64,000 nt of DNA from Coniella vitis (lineage: Eukaryota; Ascomycota; Sordariomycetes; Diaporthales; Schizoparmaceae). A model generated the notes under the pieces. That model was given only the letters and a program-made list of their open reading frames with translations. It had not been told where the DNA came from and made no database searches. Position 1 is the stretch's first letter. The number at the start of each line of letters is the position of its first letter. Location: positions 1,550,001 to 1,614,000 of the forward strand of contig WUJK01000008.1 of the NCBI GenBank assembly GCA_011317545.1, in the 5' to 3' direction. The translations under genes and the position numbers were made by a program. This document shows positions 36,201 through 48,028 of this stretch, one piece after another.

Positions 36201-37997
36201 GTAAGCGCTGTGTTTGGCGTTCTTGCCATGGGTGGCGATGAGGAAGATACACTCGAGCAGGTCAGATACGCGGTTGGTTTGCTTAGCCTCCCATGGCTTC
36301 CACATGTTTGCCGGTGCGTTGGAGCTGCCTGTCTCACTCCATTGTATCCACGGCCTGAGATCCGGAATGTCGTGCAGGCGCCTGAAGGCAAGGTGGCGAG
36401 ACCGTGAGAAACTCCAATCGGTATCCCTGTCGCGCATCGACTGGGCAGCGATTTCCATCTCGTTGCGTGCGCGGTTGAGCTCGTGACTGTTGACTGGCAA
36501 GAGAAAGTCGGTCACCGAGCTCGAGTATCTTTGCTGTAATTTGCCCACAGCGACACCAAAGGCATCGCACAGTGCCTGAGCCCCATCGCGGCCAAATGCG
36601 TCCTGGTTGAAGGCGATGAGATACTTCCGGCTTCGGGTCTGGGGCAGGTAATAGTTCTTGGTGTCGAGTTTGACAAATGTCGCAACGTACCCACACAGAG
36701 GAAATATGTACGAGGTCGTGCTCTGCCAGGGCGCGGTTTCCACGTTTTCAAAAATGACAATCTTTGGCTGACGCTCGTAGATGTAATTCATCGCTCCCGC
36801 AAACGTCGTGGACGACGTGCGAGTCGTGCCCTTCTTTTGCATGAGACCTTCAATACACTTTCGCCAGTCGGCGTGATTGAGATCGTGCTTGGTGAGACTT
36901 CTGCTGCCAACCGTTTTCCTGCGAGTCTCGTACAACTTCTTCCACGCCGCATTAGCCGAGGCCAGACCCTCGAACTCCTTGGTACGGTTTGGGTTCAGTG
37001 CTGAAAAGTCAACGCACGAAGTACCTGCTACGAACAGGTCGACCTCGGGAATTTCAGCTTCGACGCCGGACACCAGGCGGCTACTTGAGAGTTAGCGCTG
37101 CTGCGTAAGATGCAAATGGGGGGAAATACATATCACGGAAAGGACTTACGCTGTCTTGGCTCCATCTACAGCAAAGTCTTGAGCATCTCGGAAGAGATAT
37201 TGCGGCTTGCTGTTGCGTAGCAGAAAGGCCTGTTTGAATGGCTCAATTTCGCAGCCAAAGGCATTGATGGTTGTGAAAACTTGCTGGTTTTCCTCGTTCT
37301 TGAGCATGCCAAAGAGCTTCAGAACGTGGAGTGGTGCATCTGTGCCAGAACAGATGGTGCCGACGCGAATGTAGTATTGTCTGCCGGAGTCGACATAGTG
37401 CTGTAGGCCGATTGGTGAAGCCGACTTGATCATGTTTTGGATGATTTCACGCAAGTTGAAAAGAGGCGGCTTGGAAGTGTCGGGACCAGATTCATCAGCC
37501 TTACCGGCGTCCTGATCATCATCCTCAGCAGCAGCAGCAGCAGCAGTAGCAGTAGCATTGGCATCGTCAACGTGATCTTGAACGTCAGCAAGCTCATCAG
37601 CCAAGCCAACATTCTGACGGGAAGTCTTCGTCTGCGTGGGCCTCGAGCTCGTGGTTTTTCGTTTCTTCTTGATCGCAGCGTCATCGCAGTTCTTTACAGA
37701 TGTTGAAGACTTGCGTTTCAGTCCCTGAAGCTCCTTATTTGCAGGCGAACCAGGAGAGAGCGATTCTCCCGGGGCATTGAGAGGAAGGAGTGCGCCGCCT
37801 GTACTGAGTTGAGTGGGATGCGCTGGATCTGACTGATCGTTGTTATGCGACGGATCCTCGGCCGTGCCAATATGAAGAATGCCATCATCGCTGGCCGCAT
37901 TCTCCAAGCCGCACGCACTTGGGGACATATCTCTGTTCGATGTCGACGGACAGAAAGGATCAAGCTCCGTGTCTCGGTCATGACCAGACGGATCCAT
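30255..37997 (-). CDS. DNMT5-type cytosine DNA methyltransferase with SNF2 ATPase, 2557 aa
   Basis: Two exons: 37997-37150 and 37080-30255. The 69-bp intron has donor GTAAGT, branch GCTAAC and acceptor TAG. ATG 37997 is preferred because the upstream frame looks like translated UTR. A disordered N-terminus with Ser/Thr, Ala and Asp runs and a basic KKKRK carries no chromodomain that I can see. Methyltransferase motifs follow: I (RVGTICSGTDAP, about 211-222), IV with catalytic Cys305 in AGTSCVDFS instead of PCQ, VI ENV (394-396), VIII QTRSRKY (about 430), and late motifs RPITGSEALRLQGLP and LAGNAM. A Cys/His cluster lies near 764. SNF2 motifs are SVGFGKT (about 1440), WDEFPY (about 1640), LSGTPP (about 1669) and GRCIRFRQQ (about 2434). 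A RING-like Cys/His segment lies near 2250. This order matches DNMT5, an ATP-dependent maintenance methylase studied in Cryptococcus. Confidence 0.9.
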
Positions 37998-38856
37998 CCT
38001 CGCCCTCGATGCCACCAACAGGCACACCACTACTGTGAGGAGCGGCCAAATGGGTTTGAAATGCGAGTCCGAGGATGAGACAAAGCTATTGTTTCTTGCT
38101 GCAAACAGACAACCGAAGAAGCACGAGTATAAGGCGTCTGCATAACAAAGATCAAAGAGGAGGATTTGCAAAGACTGAAGCTCAGGATGATAAGGGGGCA
38201 ATGCAGTGAGGTGGAAGAGGGAGGGAGAGAAAGGAGCTTGGAGGTGGAGGAGTGAAGAACAGAAGGTAATGAAACAATTCTGGAGGGAATAGTGGGTGCC
38301 AAAGCAAGAGCTCATTAGCTGCAAGTTGAGCAGCTATACTATCGGCGATCTCACAGTTGAAGGCCATGCTTTTTGGGCCGTCGATGTGATGCTTATTTGC
38401 TGGTGGGGTTGTGACGCCGATATTGATATGGGAGGATGGGGTCGACGCCTGGGTCAAATAAACGTAGGGAAGATGTGTGAAGCAACCACAGTGAGTCGTC
38501 CTGAGTCTGAGCAAGATGCATTGGATATGACACAGGCAGATCCGTCGCCTTTTCTGTTGCAAAAGATGGAACTTGTGGGCTTCAGCTGGGAGACCAGTGT
38601 GAGTTTCTGCCCAAGGCCATGAGCATTAAGTAAATAGTGTATAAGTGGACATGGGATATTGAGAAGAGAGGAACCAACAGTAGAGGTGATAACTAGGTCT
38701 TGTCCAGAAGCATGAAAGGTATGAGCTCCTGTGAAATATTAGGTGCTGAAGCAGGTTACAATATCCCCAATCAAAAAACAACAACAAAGGCGGATCCAGG
38801 AAATATGGCGACATCCAGTGGGAAGTCTGATCTTCACCTCAGTATAGCTTGAGGGA

Positions 38857-38880
38857 AAGGCTTCAAGGCTTGAAGCCTTG
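38857..38880. repeat. Nested inverted repeats
   Basis: AAGGCTTCA, a 5-base spacer, TGAAGCCTT (38857-38879), with an overlapping near-perfect palindrome CAAGGCTT-G-AAGCCTTG (38864-38880). Non-coding. Confidence 0.8.
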
Positions 38881-40213
38881 TTCCCCGCGGTCAGCAATCT
38901 TCATGGCACTTGAAACAAGGTAGCTTAAAGAGCAGCTTGCATGCTATGCCGAGAATCCTAGCAATATATCTTCCAATAAGGCACTTCGAAAGACGTAAAT
39001 ACATGATATTCGCGAAGTGCTGGGAGATCAATGACAATGGTGAGCCAACAACGAACACGACCTGCAGTCCTGCTATTGGTCATGACTTCTTGAGGAGCGG
39101 AATCATCCAATCGTACTTCCCAGACTTCGAATCCTGGAACTGCTCCAGTACGTACGTCTGTCTCTGACTGAGCCTTTGGCGGACGTGCTGCTGATGCATT
39201 GTGATATAGCGAGGCTGTGCGCGGGCCCTGGACTTTTTGAAAAAGTAGTTCGCGTGTAAGTGGGCAGTCATTGATTGGGGGCAGGTGCTGTGTATATGTT
39301 AGTTAATTAGAAGATAAGTTGTGGCAACCAGTTGAGCATATATGGCGAACCTGGGGTTCTCATGTGCTTACAGTCTCGAAGCGCCAACTCATGGATTACA
39401 CGCAATATCTGTGACCAGCTAAGTACGTACCAGGGCTACGAGGTGGATGCTATTATGATATCGGGTGTCACTAAGCATACTGCCCAAGATAGTCCTGGAT
39501 CTTGAGGTTGGCACAGTAGATCAAAAGCAACCAATTTTGAGCGCTTGAAAGAGGGTCCGCACTATGACGTAGATTCCAGAGGCTCCAGAAAAGCATGGGA
39601 CAAAGCCAATGGACGAACTTGTTGCTCAAGTGGCTCATACGGTCGCTGTCAGTACCTCGGTAGGTTTGAAATGCACCCTTGGTGAAGTGTATAAACGGGC
39701 GATTAAATCAACTGCGTCGAATACAGAGTCGAAAACGTGCCGAAGGATCACTAGCGTATCTCACCGAGTTCGACACTGTACCATCGAAGGTGGATAGGGA
39801 GCAAGAAAAGAGGGCCGAGGCCTCGAACAATGTGACATGATAGTATTCTTGCGTTGTATGGGTTAGTCTGGACGGAAGACATGATAATAATCAGTCGCGA
39901 TATAGTCGAGAGTTGGTAGTAGAGCTAACTATCCGCGCCGGTCAACAGAAAATGAGTTTTCCGAGAGGATAAGTAGCAGCATTGGTTTCGTGGTCGATTC
40001 TCGATAGTGTATCCGTATCGAGATGGATGAATGCATTTTGGCATTGGAAAGGAAGCTGTCGTTGGATTGGTGTGTGTGCAGACCCCTTAGCCCAGGAAAG
40101 CAGGGTCTGTGTCAATGACGATTTGATCACACCAGCCCCAGGCACCGCAGCTCTTCCCAATGCGCCTGTGCGCCAAGCGGGCATCGCATGGGGGTCGCGT
40201 CGTCCCGTCCCGT

Positions 40214-40222
40214 GTACATAGT
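40214..40222. repeat. GTACATAGT near copy of dispersed word
   Basis: Eight of nine bases of TACATAGTA (TACATAGTG), only about 70 bp upstream of the ATG at 40293. Confidence 0.6.
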
Positions 40223-40292
40223 GATCCTATGAACAAATATTGCGCGTCGGCCTTATCGATACACTTCCTGTTGATGATGGGAGACCACCAGC

Positions 40293-42117
40293 ATGGCTGC
40301 AACCTCAAGCTTGTCGCCCTTGTCGCGCACGCCAACCCCCTTCTCGGCTTACCATACGGCAGATGAAGGTGCTTCCAATCCTGGCGAGGATGTGACGGAC
40401 ATTAGCAGCCCCGGCGAGGCCGGTGAGGAGGGGTTCGCGTACCACCAAGCCAAAGAGCTACCGAACGAACTGAGGAGTCGTTGCCAGATCCACATCGAGG
40501 AACAGACCTGTGAGTCGCCTGGGACCTGGTTTCCAATGCCTTCGCCTGCATACAGGCAGCCCGCACCCTACTAAAACATGCCTCTGGCTAGATGCCGCTG
40601 CTTTGGGTCTGCTTAACAGTCTTCTCTGCGAGGGCACGTCCAATGCCGATGTAGCCAACCAACCGATTCTTGTGCCGCCAGCCTCCCAGCTCGGAGTGCT
40701 AGCCACACTCGCAGTCCAACCCAAGCATACCTCCAAGCTCGCCAACTCCGATAGTCACAATGTTGCGTCATTGTCTCTCTCGTACTTGCGCAACTTGTTT
40801 GCTACCGTAGGTCCGGTCCACGCCAACTTACGAGACGCATTCATCTACCGCGGCGATACTGGGCGGCGCCGTCGTAGCTTCGAAGCTCTGCCTCACAACG
40901 GCCCCGAGAGCGATGATGACCATATACGAGGAAAGACAGCAAATACGGGCAGTGTTTGGGTGCGTGGTCAAGACTTTTGGAAGGTCCTTGGCTGGGCTTT
41001 CAACTGCAGCGCCCTGTATCCACACCGGTGGAGATGGTGGAAGCCATGGCTCGAGTATATGGTGGATGTACTGGACGAAGACTATCTGGAAAGGCGACGT
41101 CTTGATGTGGAGCAGCAGAATGCCAAGGACTGTCCTGACTTTCCCATGGTGCGAAACTCGCTTCTGGTGTCCTACATCGCGCCGAAAAACAGCCGGTCTA
41201 GCCCGCTTAAGGCGATTCTTTGCGCATTGTTTGCCGATGGAAGTGCTTCATCCACAACGACCTTCAAGGAAGTGTTCAAAAACGAGACAAAGATAGCATC
41301 TACAACCAGCAAAAAGAGGAAACGGCATCATGTAGATTTGGAAAACGACAACTTTGGCGACTATGATGACGACTCATCGACAGGAGGCTCAGAGCCGCCT
41401 ACACCTGAACATAAGCGTACGCAAAGCAGAATAGTCGACGAGTCTGTGCCATGGACATCCACATCGCTGGTCGAATCCATTGTCCTACGCCTGCGCCTTT
41501 TTGCACTGGTAAGCACCATATTCAGATACAGCGTGACCAGGCTTCTAACTGACTTGGTATGGCTATAGCTGTCTCGCGCTGTTGACGACGTTCCTGAGAG
41601 CTGCAATATCAAAATCTCCGATCTCTATCAAAGATTCTCAGAAAAGGTTGCCCAATCACCTGTGCCAGCCTTCGCACGCCTCATTGCCCCACACGACTCT
41701 CCGCTGGATGAATCGTCTCTAGTGGCTATTATACAACTCCTGATGCCAATCCTTCTCCCACCAGCTGCTTCAGACCCTAGACATGTGGATCCGCAAGCTG
41801 CCCAACACGATCTCGTCAGTGGCACCATTCTGGAGCAGTGCTACCTACCATTTGCATACCGGACCGCTGAGAACAATGCCAAACTATCTCTGGCCATCGA
41901 GACGGTCTTTCGAATCATGTGGCGCCACAACTGTGTCCAGTGGACACCATTACTGCAACAGGCCGTGGAACAGGGCGTCAAGGCTCGACACGACAAATCT
42001 GTCGCCAAGAAGAATAGCCGCAAGGAAGACGGCGAAAGCTCTGCGCGGGAAACACTACGTGCGTCAGGAAGCCGTATTCTGACATTAGCACATTTGCTGA
42101 AACTGCAGGCATCTTGA
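40293..42117 (+). CDS. Protein of unknown function, 560 aa
   Basis: Three exons: 40293-40509, 40592-41508, 41569-42117. Introns are 82 bp (GTGAGT/TAG) and 60 bp (GTAAGC, branch CTAAC, TAG). The joints are in frame (EEQT-YAAALGLLNS and LFAL-LSRAVDD). The N-terminus is disordered. The middle is helical with a striking aromatic block (FWKVLGWAFNCSALYPHRW, then WWKPWLEYMVDVLDEDY). A basic/acidic insert around residue 340 (SKKRKRHHVDLENDNFGDYDDD) could be a nuclear localisation signal. The C-terminus is helical with another NLS-like patch (KKNSRK). The pattern looks conserved rather than random and is probably nuclear, but I do not recognise a named family and propose no function. Confidence 0.75.
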
Positions 42118-42538
42118 CTGAGTCAAACAGCACAACAGGGCATATTGGACTGATAGGATAGCAGTATTGTCTTACGACATCATTACTGGGCTAGCAGCTC
42201 ACGGATGGTTGGTTGTTTTAAAATTGTCCAAGTACGGGCGAATTATCATAGTGTCTGCTACATCACACGGCGTTGGGGGTGGGGCGGGGCCGGGGGTTAG
42301 AATTCTGAATGTCATGTTTACGGTGGCGTTATATGTTCTTCAACAGGAATGCTTGATACCATGGGCTGTGCGGCCTCAATAATTGAGACGCTCTGCACTT
42401 GCTGGGAAAGATTATTGGACTCGTCTTGCTAGGTGTTTAGGGCGACTGCAACACAGTGTCGGCATTATGTTTAGCTTATTTTTTGACGATAAAATACATT
42501 TTCTTTTCCATAACACTTGTTTGTCACCATTAGCGATA
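42118..42538. other. Convergent intergenic region
   Basis: About 420 bp between converging genes, with a G-rich stretch near 42270-42300. Presumably 3' UTRs; nothing else seen. Confidence 0.6.
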
Positions 42539-43316
42539 TCATCGCCTTGATGAAGTAGGGTTCCAGCCCTGAGGTTGCCAATTTTCACTTGGCCCTGCCG
42601 GACGGTGCTGCTTCCACGGATCCTCCCTCTCTGGATTCTTTTTCGGCTCTTGCGGCCGAGGCATATTTGAAGCTCCCACCTGGTCTTCTGCCGAGGCAAT
42701 GTGATCGGATCTCGTCTCTCCGGCTTGCTGGCCGTCAGCCCTGGCAGTCACAGCAGCGGCAGCAGCATCACCGCCACTACGGCTCTCCAATGCTGGGGCA
42801 GGCTGGCCGTTGACCTCGCCGGGAGCATCCATCATCCTGGGCTTGGCCTCCCAGCGGGCGTCGGCCTCGGCGGCCAGATACTTGATGCGAGCCTGGCGCT
42901 GCACTTCGGCGTGCTGCTCTTGGATAGTGGGCGGACGCTCACGCATGTTGCGCAACCATTGGTGCCATTGCGGTGGTACTTTGACCTCCCCGTAGTGCGT
43001 GTCGCGCGGGTACTGCACGATGCGCCGCCAGCGGACAGGCTCGCCTGGGAGAGGGTCGCCGCGGGCCTCACGGAATTCCCAGTATGTGTTGCCTTGGAGA
43101 TCAAGGCCTGTACGGGAAGCAAACGGAGGAGGAAGACGACGTTAGCATGGTGTCGGCTGGCATGTCTAGAATAGGGATGGTATTGTCAACCAAAAAAAAA
43201 AAAACCAAAAAAAAAACCGTGCACTCACCAACCAAAAACCTCTTTCGCCATGGCAGACGAAGAGCTTTCCACTTATACCATGTTCGTAAAAAAGGAGAAA
43301 TCTGTTTCGAGGACAT
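42539..43316 (-). CDS. Mimitin/NDUFAF2-like complex I assembly factor, 218 aa
   Basis: Two exons: 43316-43229 and 43107-42539. The intron is 121 bp with donor GTGAGT, branch GCTAAC and acceptor ACAG, and carries sense-strand T runs (A13 and A10 on the plus strand, 43192-43216). The first exon supplies WYKWKALRLPWRKRFLVG, and the second continues LDLQGNTYWEF. With RWRRIVQYPR and VKVPPQWHQWLR these are the hallmarks of the NDUFA12/NDUFAF2 family. In Neurospora the homologue acts in assembly of mitochondrial NADH:ubiquinone oxidoreductase. The C-terminal 110 residues are Ala/Pro/Gln-rich and disordered, making this longer than the core family. ATG 43316 is the first in frame. The accessory subunit NDUFA12 is the alternative, but the long tail favours the assembly factor. 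Confidence 0.85.
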
Positions 43317-44514
43317 CTGAGGCGGATGGAAGTCTCGATCCACGAAAGCAGGGTGCAAAAGAAGAGGTAGCCAGAGTCTAAAGGATGTCCTTAAGAAAAG
43401 TTGCTCGTTTTTCTCAGCCTGTCGTCATGAGTTGGTAGCACATACACACAATAGTGATGCTGTCGGCGATAAGCACTTTCTGCAGCGCTCCCATTCGATA
43501 AGACACGGGCGCACCCCCTGCGGCGCTGGTCCCCCAGCGGCAATACTACTATGTACTATGATATTATGGGGCTGTATAGTAGCAAGCAAGCCCCACTTTG
43601 ACTCTTTAAGGCGGCGGCGGCTTGTGAGTCCCCTGATTCCGCTGTGACGTCTAGGTGCTGTACTATGTAAGGCCGGCGCGGCGGGCGAGCTTGGGCCTCA
43701 AAGGGGGGGCTGAACGTCAGCCAAGGGGCAGTTGGGAGGCGGGGAGAGAAGCCCTAGAATCGTCCAGTGACCAGGATGGGCGCCCTGACGCCGCAGTGAC
43801 AGGAGAACATGGCAGCGCCACCCGTCAGGGATAGCCCGTAAAGCCTGGGCTCTGTTAGGGGCTGCCGCGGAACTGCTCTGGGCCTATTCGGGCTGCTATG
43901 GCTCTGGCAAGCTCTGGTTAGGCACTAAGAGGTGCTGGAGAACACATGCTGCTCATGGCGTGGGGTCCTAGCACATCCTACTTACTGTCATAGTCCCATG
44001 CAGAATGCCATTTTCATCTCGTGCTCCCAATCCAGCTTTCTTGCAATTTAAACACTTTATCCACCACGCAATCTCGCCCTCTCCGTCTTGAATGAAGCAC
44101 CCCTTCGTGTCCGTATTCATAAGCCATCTGCTAGATAGTCAACAAAGTCCCTGGCCGTTGCTGTCGATCTGCCGTTGTGCGGGCATCTTGCTGCTTCCTT
44201 CTCTCGAGCAGCCGTTGTGTTGCAATACAGCCTTGTTTTGGTGCCCGCGCAACTTTTCAAAGTGACACCTACGTCAGCGCTTTTTGAAACGGGGGGCCAG
44301 CTTGTCCAGCATTTGCGCAAGAACCAGCCAGATCCAGCCAGACCCAGTCTCTGCTGCCTCGGCTTTAGAGCACTGCTACGACCCCTCTCTCTTTCCCATC
44401 CTTGCGAAATCACGACTTGCTGGCTGCGCGCGGCGCAACAACACCACCCTCTGCCACTGCTAACCGGTACAGCCGGGTTCAACGATAGCGAGCACGAAGG
44501 CCAGCAAGCACACC
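43317..44514. other. Divergent promoter region
   Basis: About 1.2 kb between the complex I assembly factor gene and the calponin gene, which face away from it, so shared promoter space. It has two exact TACTATGTA words (43547, 43661). No gene is supported; frames at 44117-44606 have no family signature. Confidence 0.55.
43547..43669. repeat. Two TACTATGTA words in a divergent promoter
   Basis: TACTATGTACTATG at 43547-43560 (one full copy plus an overlapping partial) and GTACTATGTA at 43660-43669. Confidence 0.8.
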
Positions 44515-46724
44515 ATGTCTGTTACGTCCTTGGACCGAGACTTGCGCAAGCTGCGGCTCGAGAAATACACACCTCAAGCGGCAAACGAAGTGCGAGCATG
44601 GATTGAAAGTGTTTTGGGCGAGCGCCTGCCTTCGGGCGACCTGCTTGAAGGGCTGAAGGACGGTGTTGCGCTCTGCAAGTAAGTCGGTACATCCTATTAG
44701 GACTCTATATCTGTTTCAAGAGGATCGAGCGGGCTGAGACCTTCCTGTGTGGCGTATACAGACTCGTCAACCGCGCCCTCCCTCCTCCGGGCGTCAAGTT
44801 CAAGACCTCGGCCATGCCATTTGTGCAAATGGAAAACATCTCACACTTTCTCCGCGCGTGCAAGTCCCCGCCGCTCAACCTCCAAGAACACGACATGTTC
44901 CTGACGGTCGATCTATACGAGTCCAAGGACCCCGCTCAGGTCCTCCAGTGTCTGGGGGCTTTTAGCCGCGCCGCCAACCAGGTTGCACCGGCTGCTTTTC
45001 CGACAGCGCTGGGCCCTCGTGCCGTAGGGCTGAGTCCCCAGCGGACCGGCACGCCGGGCCATCTCTCGCCCACGCCTACTGCCACGAGCGCTTTTGGTCG
45101 CCCACGAGGCCTCTCCAGCAGCAGCAATGCCTCATCTGCCTACAACGTACGCTCAGCGTTAAAGGCAACCAAGACAGGCGACTCTGGCACCGGCCGATTT
45201 TCGCCGAACCCCAGCCCCACGACGCAAAACGGGCCCCGTTCGCCGTCGGTCAGCAGCTGGAGCAGCCGGGCACACGAAGGCGTCACATCGCCGGCCTGGA
45301 ATATCGCGCAATATGGATACATGGGCGGCGCCAGCCAAGGGAACCTGGGTATTTCGTTTGGTGGGCGGCGGCAAATCACTAGCGCTGGGCCGGCAGTGCC
45401 CAGCCTTGCTGAGAAGCAAAAGCTGCGCCAGCACAAAGAAGCCGAGGAGCAGAGGCAGCGAGAAGAAGAAGAAGCCCGCCGTCGCGCACAGCTCGAGGCT
45501 GAGAAAGAGACGGCGCGGCTGGAGGAGCAAGCCCGTCAACGCGAGGAGAAGGCGAGGCTTGTAGAAGAGAAGCGTCGCTGGGAAGAGGAGGAGCGCCAGT
45601 GGAAAATTACCGAGGAAAAGCGGCGCAAGGAAGAAGAAGCGGCAGAGAAGCGTCTGGCCGAAGAACGAGGCAAGGTTAGGAGTAGGGCCAACTCTCGGCT
45701 ACAAGGACAGTTTTTGAGCCAGTATCAGGCGGAGAATGGCATTGGTGGCGGCGGCGGCAGCAACAGCAGCAGCAGAGGCAACAGCAACGTGGACGATCCA
45801 GCACAACGGATCCGGGAACTCGAGGAGGAACTGGCGCGAGCACGTCAACGAGAAGCTGAGTACGAAAATGAGCGCCAGACTAGGCTGCGGGTAAAGACGG
45901 ATGCTAAGGCTAGGATCCGTTCACGTAGCCGACCGCGATCCTCCACCGGCACCCCTACCAGACAGGACTCATGGGCCCGCGGCGACGACTCGGACGGCGA
46001 GGGCCTCAAGCAGGCATGGCAAGAGCGCAAGCCGCGCCCGCTGCCACCACCACGCCAAAACTCTCGCCCGCTTCCCGACCCAACAGCGGCGACGGCAGCA
46101 GCAGCAGCAGCAACATTAGCACCACCTCCTGCCGCTACCAAGGTGCAGACCCACCGCACAGGCGAGACCTCGCCCAAGGTAATCAAGACACCGAGCCCGG
46201 TTGCGACGTCCAGACCCCTGCCAGATCCCCGAAAGTACTCTCAGTCCCCACCGACCTTAACATCCTCTTCCCAGATGAACCGTACAGACCGCTTCCTAGC
46301 TACAAGCCCCGCGCCCGTGCAGCAGCAGCAGCGGCAGCAGCAACCGCCCAAATCACCCACATACTCTCGCGAGCTAGGTGCCACTGCTGAGCGCGATGCC
46401 GAGGACCGCCGTCGCCAGCAGACGCAACAGCACACCAAAGCCGGTGGATGGGCGTCCAAGTCGCTGCTGGAGCGCGAGATGGAAATGGAAAGACAGCGAC
46501 AGCGTGAATGGGAGGCGTCGCAAAAGGAGACGGCCAAGGCAGCGCGGACGGCGGACGGCGTGGATGGAATTGGCGGCGGGATGGGAGGCAGGTGGGATGT
46601 GGGACAGTGGGCTGGCTTCACGGGCGGGGATAACCAGAACCGCGGGACGCAGGGTATTGGCGCGGGCAGGAGGCAGATTGTCGGCCCTCGGCCGCTGCCC
46701 AACACGCCGGGCTCGGGGCCTTAA
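44515..46724 (+). CDS. Calponin-homology (transgelin-like) actin-binding protein with long tail, 708 aa
   Basis: Two exons: 44515-44678 and 44762-46724. The 83-bp intron joins ALC to KLVNRALPPPG in frame. Residues 1 to about 145 form a calponin-homology domain: LRKLRLEKYTPQAANEVRAW, then LLEGLKDGVALCKLVN, then FVQMENISHFLRACKS and DMFLTVDLYE. This is the type found in budding yeast Scp1 and fission yeast Stg1, which bind and bundle actin. The next 150 residues are Ser/Pro-rich. Residues about 285-385 are a highly charged predicted coiled coil (Glu/Arg/Lys). The rest is disordered and Pro/Gln-rich with repeated PRPLPDP motifs that could bind SH3 domains. Yeast Scp1 is only about 200 residues, so the tail is a large addition. 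Confidence 0.88.
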
Positions 46725-48028
46725 GGAGTGAGGGATGCTGGATGCTGTGACTACAGGTCCCCGCGATCTGTGGTGGAAAAGGAGTCTAGATTGCCACCCA
46801 AGGATGAAGATGGGCCTGGCACGCATGGTCCAGGGCCCGGCCCTGTCCGTGGTAGTGGGTGGGTTTTTTTGACATTGGCAATTGCTTTGCGGTATACCCC
46901 TAATTAATAGTACTTCCAGTTCTGCAGAGTACTATTCGCTTCTTTTTCAGCAGGGGCAGTGGGAGGATCTCTTCCCTTTCTCTTTCCGTGTTTCCTCTGG
47001 CGGTACGGGAGATGTACTTATTATTGCTTCTATTGGTCGGATCAGACGAGTACTATGTACTGTGCGTCCCTTTGGCTATGCGTTTGCCTCGATTTGCTGC
47101 GCAAGACGACCGAGATCTGTCTCGTTTGGGCTGGTCGAGGCGAGAATTGAGAGTGCAGCAGAGCATGCGCGCTGCTTTTTGCCACGATTCAGGCTGTATT
47201 ACCTAGTATTTAGCCGGTACATACATATTAGTGCCATTGCATCGCTTGGCCTGGCCTCTGCCATGTACAATTCCTGAGTGATGACTGCACCGTCTTTGAC
47301 ACTCGTCAACTGGAAATTGGTAGCTCCACTGTGTCGTTGCCCGTGAAGGACAAGGCGTGGCCAAGATGGGACTGTTTCTCTGCTCGGTATCACGTGAGAC
47401 ATCTCTCGACGCTGGTACTTCCTTCTCCTTCCGGACTTGGAGAATGCAACAGACAGCCTTGCGGCTGTGTTCCCATTTTCCGAAGATCGGAGCTCGGCTG
47501 CTTGGTTCTTGGCAGTCCATGCTCATGCTCTCTTTTCCACTTTCGTCATTCGACCTGCATAGAACTCGCGACTTGGAAGCGAAACAAAACCCAATTGCAT
47601 TTATCCTTTCTGCTCTCTTGCGGACCGTCAATCCGTGATTCTTACAGTGCTACAGGGTAGCGCGGCCTGTGACTGGTGGGACTCGGGACGCTACTATGTC
47701 CTTGGATAGCGACGGGGCATGCTTTTCTCCATACTGCCATCGCCACCAATTGCCGAGTCCACACATACAGTCCCGACAAATCAGTCTCTTGTTCGGCTTC
47801 TCCATGTCGAGCTTATTACATCCTGGCTCATGACCTCCTCTTTTCCCCTCAAGATATGTTGCAGAATGCGGGGAGTCCGAGCACGCGCATACATGCATCA
47901 TCCATATAAGAACTTGCGGTCAAGCATGAAGAGATTTGGGGAAGAGGCCTCGACCGCGTGTGGTGTGGTGGAAGTCTCTCCTCGTCACTGAAGACTGCTG
48001 ATGCATCTGGTTGCCGCCTTGGTGCAGG
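46725..48028. other. Intergenic between calponin and carboxylesterase genes
   Basis: About 1.3 kb. 3' flank of the calponin gene and promoter of the esterase gene. One TACTATGTA palindrome (47050-47060) and a near copy at 47692. No coding region supported. Confidence 0.55.
47050..47060. repeat. GTACTATGTAC palindromic word
   Basis: GTACTATGTAC, flanked by A and T so that the complementary arms extend to AGTAC/GTACT. It is 326 bp past the calponin stop and about 1 kb upstream of the esterase start. Confidence 0.75.

Larger units (their letters stand above)
37998..40292. other. Divergent intergenic region
   Basis: About 2.3 kb between the DNMT5-like gene (reading left) and the unknown gene at 40293 (reading right). 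It holds a 9-bp inverted repeat (38857-38880) and one near TACATAGTA word (40214). No gene could be supported; the frame at 38296-38622 is not protein-like. Confidence 0.5.

Noticed and set aside
38296..40000. Possible transposon relic between the DNMT5-like gene and the unknown gene.
   Set aside because: Only short local inverted repeats were found; no transposase or reverse transcriptase fragments and no paired terminal repeats.
46725..48028. Whether calponin and carboxylesterase neighbours, or any adjacent set here, form a biosynthetic gene cluster.
   Set aside because: No polyketide synthase, peptide synthetase, terpene cyclase or P450 is present; transporter, regulator and hydrolases are separated by housekeeping genes.
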